In this document: positions 8,370 through 16,919 of the stretch, in pieces
Numbering within the stretch: the first letter of the stretch is position 1
Layout of the letters: each line of letters opens with the position of its first letter
The notes under the pieces: model-generated
Told to the model about the DNA's origin: nothing
What the model saw: the letters and a program-made list of their open reading frames with translations, nothing else
Database searches by the model: none
Position numbers and translations under genes: made by a program
NCBI RefSeq assembly: GCF_021398735.1
Contig: NZ_CP090349.1
Span: forward strand, 4,235,001 to 4,299,000
Length of the DNA stretch: 64,000 nt
Source: Methylobacterium oryzae
GTDB lineage: Bacteria; Pseudomonadota; Alphaproteobacteria; Rhizobiales; Beijerinckiaceae
Direction: 5' to 3'

Positions 8370-10070
8370 ATGCCCCTCGTGCCGCCCCCGCGCCCCGCAG
8401 CCCAGCAAGCGGCGGACATCCCGCCGACCAGCGTGCTCAACGCCAACCAGCCGGAATGGTCGGTCGGCGAGCTCGCGGGCGCCCTGAAGCGCACCCTCGA
8501 GGACGCCTTCGGGCACGTCCGGCTGCGCGGGGAGATCTCGGGGTATCGCGGCCAGCACGGCTCGGGCCACGCCTATTTCTCCCTGAAGGACGGGCAGGCG
8601 CGGATCGACGCGGTGGTCTGGAAGGGCGTGTTCGGACGCCTGCGCCAGCGGCCGCAGGAGGGGTTGGAAGTCGTCGCCACCGGCCGCATCACGACCTTCG
8701 CGGGCAAGTCCTCGTACCAGATCGTCATCGAGAGCCTGGAGCCCGCGGGGCTCGGCGCCTGGATGGCGCTCCTGGAGGAGCGCAAGAAGCAGCTCGCGGC
8801 CGAGGGCCTCTTCGCGCCGGACCACAAGCGGCCGATCCCCTACCTGCCGCGGGTCGTCGGCGTCGTCACCTCGCCGACCGGCGCGGTGATCCGCGACATC
8901 CTCCACCGGCTGGAGGACCGCTTTCCCCGTCCGGTCCTCGTCTGGCCGGTGCGGGTCCAGGGCGACGGCGCGGCCGAGGAGGTCGCGGCCGCGATCCGCG
9001 GCTTCAACGCCCTCCCGGCCGGGGGGCCGATCCCGCGCCCGGACGTGCTCATCGTGGCCCGCGGCGGCGGCTCGATCGAGGATCTCTGGGCCTTCAACGA
9101 GGAATGCGTCGTCCGCGCCGCCTTCGCGAGCGCGATCCCGCTGATCTCGGCGGTGGGGCACGAGACCGACACCACGCTGATCGACTACGTCTCGGACCGC
9201 CGCGCGCCGACCCCGACGGGCGCCGCCGAGATGGCGGTGCCGGTCCGCGCCGACCTGATCGCCACGGTGGCGGACCTGTCGGCCCGCGGCCGGGGGGCGG
9301 TCGGGCGCCGGATCGACCGCGACCGGTCGGACCTGCGCGCCCTCGGACGCGCCCTTCCGAGCGCCGACGCCCTGCTGGCGGCCAAGCGCCAGCGGCTCGA
9401 CCTCGCCGAGGCGCGCCTCGCCCCGGCGCTGGCGGCGGGCGCGAGCCGCCACCGCGCGCGGCTCCAGCTGCTCCTCGACCGGATGGCCCGCCGCTCGCCC
9501 GACGTGGCCCTCGCCAACGCCCGCGCCCGGCTGGCGCGGATCGACCACCGGCCGCTCCACGCCCTGCGCAACGACGTCCAGCGCAAGGGCGAGGCCCTGG
9601 TCCAGCTCGGGCGCCGCCTCGTCGTCGCACGCGAGGCCAGCCTGGAACGGGCCCGGGCGCTGCAGGCGCGCCGCACCGACCGGCTCCTCGCCTTGTCGGA
9701 GCGCCTCGCCCAGGCGGGCGCGCGCGGGATCGAGCGTCGTCGCGACCGGCTCGACGGTCTGGCGGGCCTGCTCGGCTCACTCAGCTACCGCGCGGTGCTC
9801 GACCGGGGCTACGTGCTGGTACGCGACGCCGCGGGGCTGCCCGTCCGCCGCGCCGCGGAGGCGGCGGCCGCCCAGCGCCTCAGCCTGCAATTCGCCGACG
9901 GGACCGTGACGGCCGTGCCCGATGGGACTGCCGATCCGTCCCTGTCGGCCGCTCCATCCCCGTCCGCGAAGCCCGCCCGGCGCGGCGGCGCGGCCGCGCC
10001 GGCGACGGCCGGCAAACGGACCGGCGCGAGCCCCGCCCCGACGCGGCAGGGCTCGCTGTTCGACGCCTGA
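8370..10070 (+). CDS. xseA: Exodeoxyribonuclease VII large subunit
   Basis: A 566-residue protein. The N-terminal OB-fold ([32 protein letters not shown], then [20 protein letters not shown]) and the catalytic domain ([66 protein letters not shown]) are all clear. A long coiled-coil segment follows. With XseB it degrades single-stranded DNA to short oligonucleotides. The gene is longer than the E. coli protein (456 aa) because of a low-complexity tail ending QGSLFDA (Q560-F564), which resembles a sliding-clamp-binding peptide. xseB is not adjacent. Confidence 0.95.
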   Translation: MPLVPPPRPAAQQAADIPPTSVLNANQPEWSVGELAGALKRTLEDAFGHVRLRGEISGYRGQHGSGHAYFSLKDGQARIDAVVWKGVFGRLRQRPQEGLEVVATGRITTFAGKSSYQIVIESLEPAGLGAWMALLEERKKQLAAEGLFAPDHKRPIPYLPRVVGVVTSPTGAVIRDILHRLEDRFPRPVLVWPVRVQGDGAAEEVAAAIRGFNALPAGGPIPRPDVLIVARGGGSIEDLWAFNEECVVRAAFASAIPLISAVGHETDTTLIDYVSDRRAPTPTGAAEMAVPVRADLIATVADLSARGRGAVGRRIDRDRSDLRALGRALPSADALLAAKRQRLDLAEARLAPALAAGASRHRARLQLLLDRMARRSPDVALANARARLARIDHRPLHALRNDVQRKGEALVQLGRRLVVAREASLERARALQARRTDRLLALSERLAQAGARGIERRRDRLDGLAGLLGSLSYRAVLDRGYVLVRDAAGLPVRRAAEAAAAQRLSLQFADGTVTAVPDGTADPSLSAAPSPSAKPARRGGAAAPATAGKRTGASPAPTRQGSLFDA

Positions 10071-10119
10071 AACGGTCGCCGCGGCCGGATGTAAGGGCCG
10101 GCCCGCGACCCCCCGCGTC

Positions 10120-10872
10120 TCAGCCGGGCTCCGGTCCGACCCGGTAGTGATAGCGGTACAGTTCGCGCTCGAATCCGAGTGCTCTGTAGAGCGCCCGCGC
10201 CGGCGTGTTCGCGGCCACGACCTGCAGGCAGGCGGCCCGGGCGCCCTCCCCGCGGCCCCAACGCAGCAGCGCGCCGACCGCGCGCCGGGCATGGCCGCGG
10301 CCGCGCAGGGGTTCGGGCGTCGCCACCGCCTCGATGACCATCAGCTCCCGGTCGAGCACCCCGAAGGCGATGGCGCCGATGCCCCCCGCGGCCGCTGCCG
10401 CCGCGAAGGCCCGCGGCAGGGCCAGGGCGGCGACGGTGTCGCGGAACACCCGCGCGGCCGCTTCATCCGCGCGGTTCACCGCGTCGCGCAGGGCCAGCCA
10501 GTCCGGCCCGGGCGCCGCGGCGACCGCCACGGCCGGATCGGGCGCAATCGGCAGGTCGTCGAGACTGCGGATCAGCGTGCAGGTCTCGTCGACCACATCG
10601 TAATCGCCGCCGGCGAGGAGCGGCTCCATCTGCGGGGCGATGGCCGGCACGCGGAAGATCGGGCGCTGCCCCAGGCGGCCGTAGATCGCGCGCGCCGCCG
10701 CGATGGCCGGTCCGGGCGCGCCGCTCCCGCGCATGGGGTTCACGGAATTCTGCCGCTTCGAGCGGCCGCCGGCGGCGCGCAGCAGGTAGCCGTGGACCAG
10801 GAGCTCGCGCGGGCTCGGCCAGGCGTTGAGGCAGGCCTCCTCCACGCGCCAGGCCTGTTCGAGATCCGCCAT
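10120..10872 (-). CDS. GNAT-family N-acetyltransferase
   Basis: A 250-residue protein when started at MADLEQAWRVEEACLNAWPS. The C-terminal half (AIAFGVLDRELMVIEAVATPEPLRGRGHARRAVGALL, then AACLQVVAANTPARALYRALGF) is a standard acetyl-CoA-binding GNAT fold with the R/Q-x-x-G-x-G/A loop as RGRGHA. The N-terminal half is a degenerate GNAT-like domain, giving a tandem layout. The substrate is not predictable. The frame stays open upstream to 10947. It is divergent from the hydrolase/GMC operon. Confidence 0.82.
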   Translation of the reverse strand: MADLEQAWRVEEACLNAWPSPRELLVHGYLLRAAGGRSKRQNSVNPMRGSGAPGPAIAAARAIYGRLGQRPIFRVPAIAPQMEPLLAGGDYDVVDETCTLIRSLDDLPIAPDPAVAVAAAPGPDWLALRDAVNRADEAAARVFRDTVAALALPRAFAAAAAAGGIGAIAFGVLDRELMVIEAVATPEPLRGRGHARRAVGALLRWGRGEGARAACLQVVAANTPARALYRALGFERELYRYHYRVGPEPG

Positions 10873-10997
10873 CGCCGCCTCCTCCGATGCTCCTGATCGC
10901 ACGCGGCCACGACTCGGCCAATGAGTCCGAGACAAGACTTCGGCCATGCGGCGTCGCGTACGCTTGAAGCATTCCGGCGCCGCGCGATGTCTCGCCG

Positions 10998-12425
10998 ATG
11001 TCCGAGCCCGAAGTCCTGTTCTGCCTGCACTTTCTGGGCGGAAGTGCCCGAAGCTGGGAGCGTCTCGCGCGCGCCCTCGACGGGACGCCGTTGACTTGCG
11101 TGCCCGTAGACTTGCCGGGCTTCGGCGATGCCGCCGGCACGCCGGGCTACTCCGTCGCCGCCATGGCCGATCACGTGGCCGAGGCCATCCGCGCGCGGGC
11201 TCCGGCGCGCTACGCGATTGCCGGCCACAGCATGGGGGCCAAGGTTGCGCTGGCGCTCGCGCGCCGGGCCGAGGATGGCGAGGCGGGGCTGGCGGGGCTC
11301 ACCGACCTCGTCCTGGTCTCCGGTTCGCCGCCGAGCCCGGAGCCGATCCCGGAGGACCGGCGCGCCGACATGCTCGCTTGGATCGACGCGGATCCCGAGA
11401 CCCGGCGCCGCGAGGCCGAGGCCTTCGTGCGCGCCAACGTGGGCGACGGCCTGGATCCCGAGAGCGAGGCGCGGGCGGTGGCCGATGTCCTGCGGGCCGA
11501 GCCGGCCGCCTGGAAAGCCTGGCTCGAGGAGGGCGCCAACGAGGATTGGTGCCGCCGGGTCGGCGTCCTGCGCACCCCGGCGCTGGTCCTCGCGGGGTCC
11601 GAGGATGCCGACCTCGGGCCTGACGCGCAGCGGGCCCTCACGGCGCCCCACCTCGCGCACCATCGTCTCGTCACCGTGGACGGCGTCGGCCACCTCCTGC
11701 CGCTGGAGCGGCCCGCGGCCCTGGCCGACCACCTGCGCGCCCATCTCGGTGACCGGCCCCGGCCGCCCGTCGAGGCCGGCCCGGCGGTGCCGCCGGACTA
11801 CGCGGCGCTGATCGCCTCCGAGCGCGTGAACAGCCGCCTCCGTGAGGCGCTCGCGGAACGCGCCGCGCCGGGCGATCCCGCCTATCGGCCGGCGGCCCTC
11901 GACCCGGTGGAACTCGCGATCCTGCGGGCCGCCCTCGCCCGCGTCGTGCCGGTGCCGCACCTCGATCTGGCCGGCCGCCTCGACCGGCGGCTTTCCTCCG
12001 GCGACGGGGACGGCTGGCGCTTCTCGGCCCTGCCGCCGGACGCGGAGGCCTACCGCGCCGCCCTTCGGACGCTCGACGCCGCCGCCCGCATCGCCCGCAA
12101 CCGCCCGTTCGTGACCCTCGACGCGGCCGAGCAGGACGGGCTGCTCACCCTGTGCGCGCGCGCCGCGCTGCAGGTTCCGGAGAGCCTCGGCGGCCGCCTC
12201 GACGCCGACCGGATGCGGTTCTGGTTCGAGGATCTCCGCGCCGACGCGGTCCGCCTCTGGCTCGGCCATCCGGCGGCCCTGGCGCGGATCGGCTTCTCGG
12301 GAATCGGTGCCGGCGGCGACCGGCCGGGCGAGATCGCGGACGGCCTGCCGGGCTTCCACGCCGTCGGACTCGACGCGCCGGAACCCTGGGAGCCGCGGGC
12401 GCTGCGGACGGAGGCGGGACGATGA
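10998..12425 (+). CDS. Alpha/beta hydrolase fused to a gluconate-2-dehydrogenase subunit 3-like domain
   Basis: A 475-residue, two-part protein. Residues 1-255 are an alpha/beta hydrolase with HFLGG oxyanion loop, nucleophile S78 in GHSMG, acid near D202-D205 and H232 in [11 protein letters not shown]. Residues about 265-475 are all-helical ([18 protein letters not shown] ... [18 protein letters not shown] ... [28 protein letters not shown]) and resemble the small subunit of GMC-type gluconate/sugar dehydrogenases. The 3' end overlaps the GMC oxidoreductase gene by 4 bases (ATGA), as expected for such a subunit. There is no Tat or Sec signal, so the complex would be cytoplasmic. The C-terminal assignment rests on pattern and on context. 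Confidence 0.72.
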   Translation: MSEPEVLFCLHFLGGSARSWERLARALDGTPLTCVPVDLPGFGDAAGTPGYSVAAMADHVAEAIRARAPARYAIAGHSMGAKVALALARRAEDGEAGLAGLTDLVLVSGSPPSPEPIPEDRRADMLAWIDADPETRRREAEAFVRANVGDGLDPESEARAVADVLRAEPAAWKAWLEEGANEDWCRRVGVLRTPALVLAGSEDADLGPDAQRALTAPHLAHHRLVTVDGVGHLLPLERPAALADHLRAHLGDRPRPPVEAGPAVPPDYAALIASERVNSRLREALAERAAPGDPAYRPAALDPVELAILRAALARVVPVPHLDLAGRLDRRLSSGDGDGWRFSALPPDAEAYRAALRTLDAAARIARNRPFVTLDAAEQDGLLTLCARAALQVPESLGGRLDADRMRFWFEDLRADAVRLWLGHPAALARIGFSGIGAGGDRPGEIADGLPGFHAVGLDAPEPWEPRALRTEAGR

Positions 12426-13969
12426 ACCTCGCGGGGATGCGGACCTACCGCGCGGACGAGGCCGTCGACGCGGTCGTGGTGGGGACGGGCGCCGGCGGCG
12501 CGCCGCTCATCGCGCGCCTCGCCGCGGCGGGGCTGAAGGTCGTGGCCTTGGAGGCCGGACCGAACTTCACCCCGGAGCGCTTCGCCTTCGACGAGACGCT
12601 GGCCGACGAGATCTACTGGACCGAGGAGCGGCTGAGCGGCGGCTCGACCCCGGAGGCCTTCGGGGCGAACAACAGCGGGACCGGCGTCGGCGGCTCGACG
12701 CTGCACTGGGGCGCCTTCGTGCCCCGGGCCGACGCCCGCGACCTCCGATTACACACGGAGAGCGGCGAAGGGGTCGACTGGCCACTGTCCTACGAGGACC
12801 TGCTCCCGTTCTACGAGCGGGTCGAGCGCTTCCTCGGCGTCTCCGGCGCGCAGAGTTATCCGTGGGATGCCGGCCGCCGTTATCCCCTGCCCCCCGTCCC
12901 GCGGAACGGGCCGGCGCAGATCATGGCGCGGGCCTGCGAGGCCCGCGGCATCCGGTGGGCGGACGCGCCCGCCGCCGTGGTCTCGCGGGACTTCCAGTCC
13001 GAGGACGGGCCCCGCCGCAACGCCTGCATCAATTGCGGCTTCTGCCACCAGGGCTGCCGCACGGGCGCCAAGGCCAGCATGGACGTGACCTACCTACCCT
13101 ACGCGGTCGCCCGCGGCGCCGAGATCCGGGCCGAGGCCTTCGTCCACGGCCTGGAGCGGGGCGCCGACGGCCGGATCACCGGCGTGGTCTACCGGCAGGA
13201 CGGCGCGGAGCGGCGGCAGCGCTGCGGCGCCGTCTTCCTCTGCGCCGGAGCGGTCGAGACGCCGCGCCTGCTGCTCCATCTCGGCCTGGCCAATTCCAGC
13301 GGCCAGATCGGGCGCAACTACATGGGGCACGTGGCGACCCAGGTCTGGGGCACCTTCGACCACGAGGTGCGCATGAACCGGGGCTATCCGTCCTCGCTGA
13401 TCACCGAGGACTTCATCCGCGCCGGCGCCGACTTCGCCGGCGGCTACCTGATCCAGAGCCTCGGCGTGGTGCCGTTGACCTTCGGCAACTCGGCGGCGCG
13501 GGGGCGCGGCCTGTGGGGGCAGCCGCTGCTCGACTACCTCGACCGCTACAACCACTTCGCCGGCATCGGCATCAACGGCGAGACGCTGCCCTGCGACGCA
13601 AACGTGCTGACCCTCGCCGACGAGACCGACGCGCACGGGATGCGCAAGGCCCATATCAGCTTCGGCTACAGCACCAACGAGAACCGCCTCAACGCGCACG
13701 CCACCAAGGTCATGCGCGATCTCTGGGAGGAGGCGGGGGCCGACGACGTCTGGGTGCTGGAGCGCGTCGCCCACACGCTCGGGACCTGCCGGATGGGCCG
13801 CGACGGGACGAGCGCCGTCGTCGACCCGCACGGCCGCAGCTTCGACATCGACAACCTGTGGATTTGCGACGGCTCGACCTTCCCGAGCTCGCTCGCGGCG
13901 AACCCGGCCCTGACCATCATGGCGCTCAGCCTGCGCAGCGCGGAGGCGTTCCTGGCCGGCGGCCCCTGA
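12422..13969 (+). CDS. GMC-family FAD oxidoreductase with cysteine cluster
   Basis: A 515-residue flavoprotein. The FAD-binding GTGAGG lies at 21-26, [10 protein letters not shown] at about 91-99, and the C-terminal GMC signature includes [32 protein letters not shown] (active-site His/Asn region). A CX2CX2CX3C cluster (C202, C205, C208, C212) followed by [12 protein letters not shown] could bind an iron-sulfur centre or a metal; similar cysteines occur in cholesterol-oxidase-like and sugar-dehydrogenase GMC proteins. It would oxidise an alcohol or sugar-type hydroxyl. It overlaps the upstream fusion gene, its likely partner subunit. No cytochrome c subunit gene follows. Confidence 0.85.
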   Translation: MNLAGMRTYRADEAVDAVVVGTGAGGAPLIARLAAAGLKVVALEAGPNFTPERFAFDETLADEIYWTEERLSGGSTPEAFGANNSGTGVGGSTLHWGAFVPRADARDLRLHTESGEGVDWPLSYEDLLPFYERVERFLGVSGAQSYPWDAGRRYPLPPVPRNGPAQIMARACEARGIRWADAPAAVVSRDFQSEDGPRRNACINCGFCHQGCRTGAKASMDVTYLPYAVARGAEIRAEAFVHGLERGADGRITGVVYRQDGAERRQRCGAVFLCAGAVETPRLLLHLGLANSSGQIGRNYMGHVATQVWGTFDHEVRMNRGYPSSLITEDFIRAGADFAGGYLIQSLGVVPLTFGNSAARGRGLWGQPLLDYLDRYNHFAGIGINGETLPCDANVLTLADETDAHGMRKAHISFGYSTNENRLNAHATKVMRDLWEEAGADDVWVLERVAHTLGTCRMGRDGTSAVVDPHGRSFDIDNLWICDGSTFPSSLAANPALTIMALSLRSAEAFLAGGP

Positions 13970-13975
13970 GCCGGC

Positions 13976-14692
13976 TCAGCCCGCGGCGGCGCGCAGGTCC
14001 GCGAGCCCGCGCCGCTGCCGGCCCGCCCCGTCGAAGTTCGACGGGTCCAGCCACGCCGCGAAGCCGGCGCGCGCCCGCGGCCACTCGGTATCGGTGATGG
14101 AGAACCATGCCGTGTCGCGGGAGCGGCCCTTCACCACCACGGCGTTGCGGAAGATGCCCTCGAAGGTGAAGCCGAGCCGCAGCGCCGCCGCCCGGGACGG
14201 GGCATTGAGGCTGTCGCATTTCCACTCGTAGCGCCGGTAGCCGAGCTCGTCGAAGGCCCGGGCCATCATCAGCGCCATGGCCTCCGTGGCGGCGGGCGCC
14301 CGCTGCAGCCGGGGGCCGAAGTGGAGGTGGCCGATCTCGATCACGCCGTTGGCGGGATCGATCCGGAGATACGAGGCGATCCCGAGGGCGTCGCCGCTCG
14401 CGTGATCCAGGATCGCGTGGAACAGCGGGTCCTCGCTCGTCTGCTGCCGCGCGAGGCGCGCCAGGTAGGCCTCCGCGCTCTCCGGCATTTCGTCGCCGAG
14501 ATAGGTCCAACCGCGCGTGTCGGGGGCGGCCCTGTAGGTGGCGTAGAGTGCGTCCGCGTGCGCCGCGGCGTCGAGCGGCACGAGCCGGCAGAAGCGGCCC
14601 TCCAGGGGCGTGCGCGGCGGCCGCGGGCGCGGGCTCCAGTCCGGCAGCGCCGGGCCGACGGGCTGGCCGAAGCCGTTGAGGCGCGCGCTCAC
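13976..14692 (-). CDS. RimJ/RimL-type GNAT acetyltransferase
   Basis: A 238-residue protein with a GTG start that overlaps the stop of paiB (GTGA). The layout (LEGRFCRLVPLDAAAHADALYATY ... IASYLRIDPANGVIEIGHLHFGPRLQ ... ATEAMALMMARAFDELGYRRYEWKCDSLNAPSRAAALRLGFTFEGIFR) is that of RimJ/RimL ribosomal-protein or aminoglycoside-type acetyltransferases using acetyl-CoA. It probably forms an operon with paiB; a PaiA-like acetyltransferase beside paiB in Bacillus makes this pairing suggestive, though this protein is of another GNAT branch. Confidence 0.83.
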   Translation of the reverse strand: MSARLNGFGQPVGPALPDWSPRPRPPRTPLEGRFCRLVPLDAAAHADALYATYRAAPDTRGWTYLGDEMPESAEAYLARLARQQTSEDPLFHAILDHASGDALGIASYLRIDPANGVIEIGHLHFGPRLQRAPAATEAMALMMARAFDELGYRRYEWKCDSLNAPSRAAALRLGFTFEGIFRNAVVVKGRSRDTAWFSITDTEWPRARAGFAAWLDPSNFDGAGRQRRGLADLRAAAG

Positions 14693-15315
14693 AGCCCGCT
14701 CCGCTCGGCGACCAGCCCGGCGAGACCCGCCTCGCCCTCGGCGCGCAGCCCCGCGATGACCCCGTGCCGGTCGGCCTCGGGCCTGTTCTGGCTCATCTTC
14801 CACTTCCCCTCGACCCGCGTGATCGGAATCTCGATGCCGATGATGCCCCGAACCTGCGCGGCGACGAACGGCGCCGGCGCGTCCGCGACCGCCCACGGCT
14901 CGGCCCGGGACGCCTCGCGCAGGGCGGTGAGGTCGGCGATCTGGCGCCCGAGCCAGTCGGCATCCTCGATCATCCGCGGCCGGCCCCAGGCATGGACGGT
15001 GGCGTAGTTCCACGTCGGGACCACCCGGCCGTGCTCGCGCTTGCTCGCGTACCAGCTCGGCGTGACGTAGCCCTGCGGCCCCTGGAACACGATCAGGCAC
15101 TCCTCCGCCGCGGCGAGATCCTGACCCTGCGGGTTGGCGCGGGCGAGATGCGCCCGCAGCACCCCGTGGGGACCGTCGTCGTCCAAGAGGAACGGGATCG
15201 GGTTGGCGGTCAGGCCACCCGCGCCGGCGGTCACCAGCAGGCCGAGGGGGTTGGCGCGGATCAGCGCGTGCTGCGCGGCGCGTGAATCGTCCCGGAAATG
15301 GGGCGGCTGGTACAT
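14689..15315 (-). CDS. paiB: PaiB-like FMN-binding protein
   Basis: A 208-residue protein starting MYQPPHFRDDSRAAQHALIRANPLG, the hallmark opening of PaiB (FMN-binding split-barrel) proteins. Further family blocks are IVFQGPQGYVTPSWYASKREHGRVVPTWNYATVHAWG and RGIIGIEIPITRVEGKWKMSQNRPEADR. Some members were described as negative regulators of degradative enzymes and sporulation, others as flavin-binding oxidoreductases; the biochemical role is open. It is divergent from the MocR-type regulator, which probably controls it through the repeats at 15363-15403. Confidence 0.87.
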   Translation of the reverse strand: MYQPPHFRDDSRAAQHALIRANPLGLLVTAGAGGLTANPIPFLLDDDGPHGVLRAHLARANPQGQDLAAAEECLIVFQGPQGYVTPSWYASKREHGRVVPTWNYATVHAWGRPRMIEDADWLGRQIADLTALREASRAEPWAVADAPAPFVAAQVRGIIGIEIPITRVEGKWKMSQNRPEADRHGVIAGLRAEGEAGLAGLVAERSGL

Positions 15316-15362
15316 GGGCCTGTCCTGCGGCGATGTTGCGGATCCGGGCTTGACCGTTCGGC

Positions 15363-15403
15363 GGTCCAGGCGAAAGGTCCAATTCTCGCGCTGTGACTGG
15401 ACC
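15363..15403. promoter_or_regulatory. MocR-type operator repeats in the paiB/regulator divergent region
   Basis: GGTCCA occurs at 15363-15368 and 15376-15381 as a 13-bp-spaced direct repeat, and TGGACC, its inverse, at 15398-15403. MocR/GntR regulators typically bind such direct plus inverted repeats in their own divergent promoter. The last copy falls after the GTG at 15393, which argues that the regulator really starts at the ATG at 15414. Confidence 0.5.
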
Positions 15404-15413
15404 AGTTTTCCGC

Positions 15414-16919
15414 ATGGCCCGGGCTCCCCTGCCCCTGACGCTCACCCTCGACACCGCGGCCGCGGCGCCGCTGCACGCGCAGCTCCGAGAGGGCCTGCGC
15501 GCCGCGATCCTCGAGCGCCGGCTGCCGCGCGGGGCCCGGCTCCCGGCCTCGCGGGTCCTGGCCGCCGACCTCGGCTGCGCGCGCGGGACCGTCGTCCTGG
15601 CGCTGGAGCAGCTGACCGCGGAGGGCTACCTGACGGCGCGGCCGGGCTCCGCGACGCGCGTCGCCGCGACCCTGCCGGACGACGCGCTGCCCGCGCCCGG
15701 CCTGCTCCGACGCCCGGGGGACGAGCCGGCCCCGACCCTGTCCCGTCGGGGCACCCGCCTCGTGTCCGCGCCGCCGCGGCGCTACATGGCGGGTGCGGGC
15801 GTGCCCGACGCCTTCGCGCTGGGCCGGCCGGCGCAGGACGCTTTCCCCTTCGAGGTCTGGGGTCGCCTGCTCCAGGCCGAGTGGCGCCACGGCCCGACCG
15901 AGCGGCCGGACCCGCGCGGCTCGCCGGCCCTGCGCGCCGCCATCGCCGCCTACCTGGCCCAGGCGCGCGGCGTCGCCTGCGAGGCCGACGACGTCATCGT
16001 CACCGCGGGTATCCGACAGAGCCTGCGCCTGCTCGCCGAACTGCTCCTCGATCCCGGCGAGACCGCCCTGGTCGAGGAGCCCGGCTTCCCGGGCATCGCG
16101 CAGGCCCTCGCCGGCGCCGGCCTGAACCCGATTCCCGTCCCGGTCGGTCCCGGGGGCCTGTCGGTGGCCCTGGCCGCCGCGGGGGCGCCCGGCGCGCGGC
16201 TCGCGGTGGTGACGCCGGCCCACCATTACCCCCTCGGGCACGCCATGAGCCTGGAGAACCGCCTGGACCTCCTGGCCTGGGCCGAGGCGGGCTCGGGCTG
16301 GATAGTGGAGGACGATTACGACGGTGCCTACCGCTATGCCGGGCGCCCGCTCGCGCCGCTGCGCGCCCTCGATCGCGGCGGCCGGGTGATCTACGTCGGC
16401 AGCTTCTCGAAGCTGCTGCTGCCCGCCCTCGGCCTGAGCTACCTTGTGCTGCCCCGCGGCCTCGTCGCGCCGGTCAATCAGGCGCTGGCCGAGACCGGTC
16501 CCGCCCCGCCCGGGATCGGCCAGTGGGCGCTGGCGCGCTTCATCGAGGACGGCCACCTCGCCGGCCATCTGCGCCGGACGCGCCGCCTCTACGCCCTGCG
16601 CCAGGAGGCGCTGATCGAGGCCGCGCGCCGCCACGCCGGGGACGTCGCGGCGATCGCCGCCATGGAGGGCGGGATGCACGTCATCGCCCGGCCGGGGCCG
16701 GCCTGGGGCCCGGCCCTCACCGACGTGGCCGCCGCGGCGGCGCTCGGCCGCGCGGGGATCTCGGCGGTCGCGCTCTCGGCCTACCACGCCGGACCGGCGG
16801 AGCCGGGCCTGCTCCTCGGCTACGCCGCCGTGCCCGAGCGGGCGATCGAGCCGGCGGTGCGGCGCATGGCGGAGGTCCTGCGGGCGGCGGTCAGTGGAGG
16901 ATCGCGCCCGTCTCCATGA
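15414..16919 (+). CDS. MocR/PdxR-type GntR regulator with aminotransferase domain
   Basis: A 501-residue protein. Residues about 12-75 are a GntR winged helix (AQLREGLRAAILERRLPRGARLPASRVLAADLGCARGTVVLALEQLTAEGYL). The rest is a fold-type I aminotransferase domain with VTAGIRQSLRLLAELLLDPGE, EDDYDGAYRYAG and the PLP lysine in YVGSFSKLLLPALGL. MocR proteins respond to PLP or an amino compound and control nearby genes; here the divergent paiB-acetyltransferase pair is the obvious target. ATG 15414 is chosen over GTG 15393 because operator repeats cover the latter. The 3' end overlaps the convergent next gene by 29 bases. Confidence 0.88.
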   Translation: MARAPLPLTLTLDTAAAAPLHAQLREGLRAAILERRLPRGARLPASRVLAADLGCARGTVVLALEQLTAEGYLTARPGSATRVAATLPDDALPAPGLLRRPGDEPAPTLSRRGTRLVSAPPRRYMAGAGVPDAFALGRPAQDAFPFEVWGRLLQAEWRHGPTERPDPRGSPALRAAIAAYLAQARGVACEADDVIVTAGIRQSLRLLAELLLDPGETALVEEPGFPGIAQALAGAGLNPIPVPVGPGGLSVALAAAGAPGARLAVVTPAHHYPLGHAMSLENRLDLLAWAEAGSGWIVEDDYDGAYRYAGRPLAPLRALDRGGRVIYVGSFSKLLLPALGLSYLVLPRGLVAPVNQALAETGPAPPGIGQWALARFIEDGHLAGHLRRTRRLYALRQEALIEAARRHAGDVAAIAAMEGGMHVIARPGPAWGPALTDVAAAAALGRAGISAVALSAYHAGPAEPGLLLGYAAVPERAIEPAVRRMAEVLRAAVSGGSRPSP

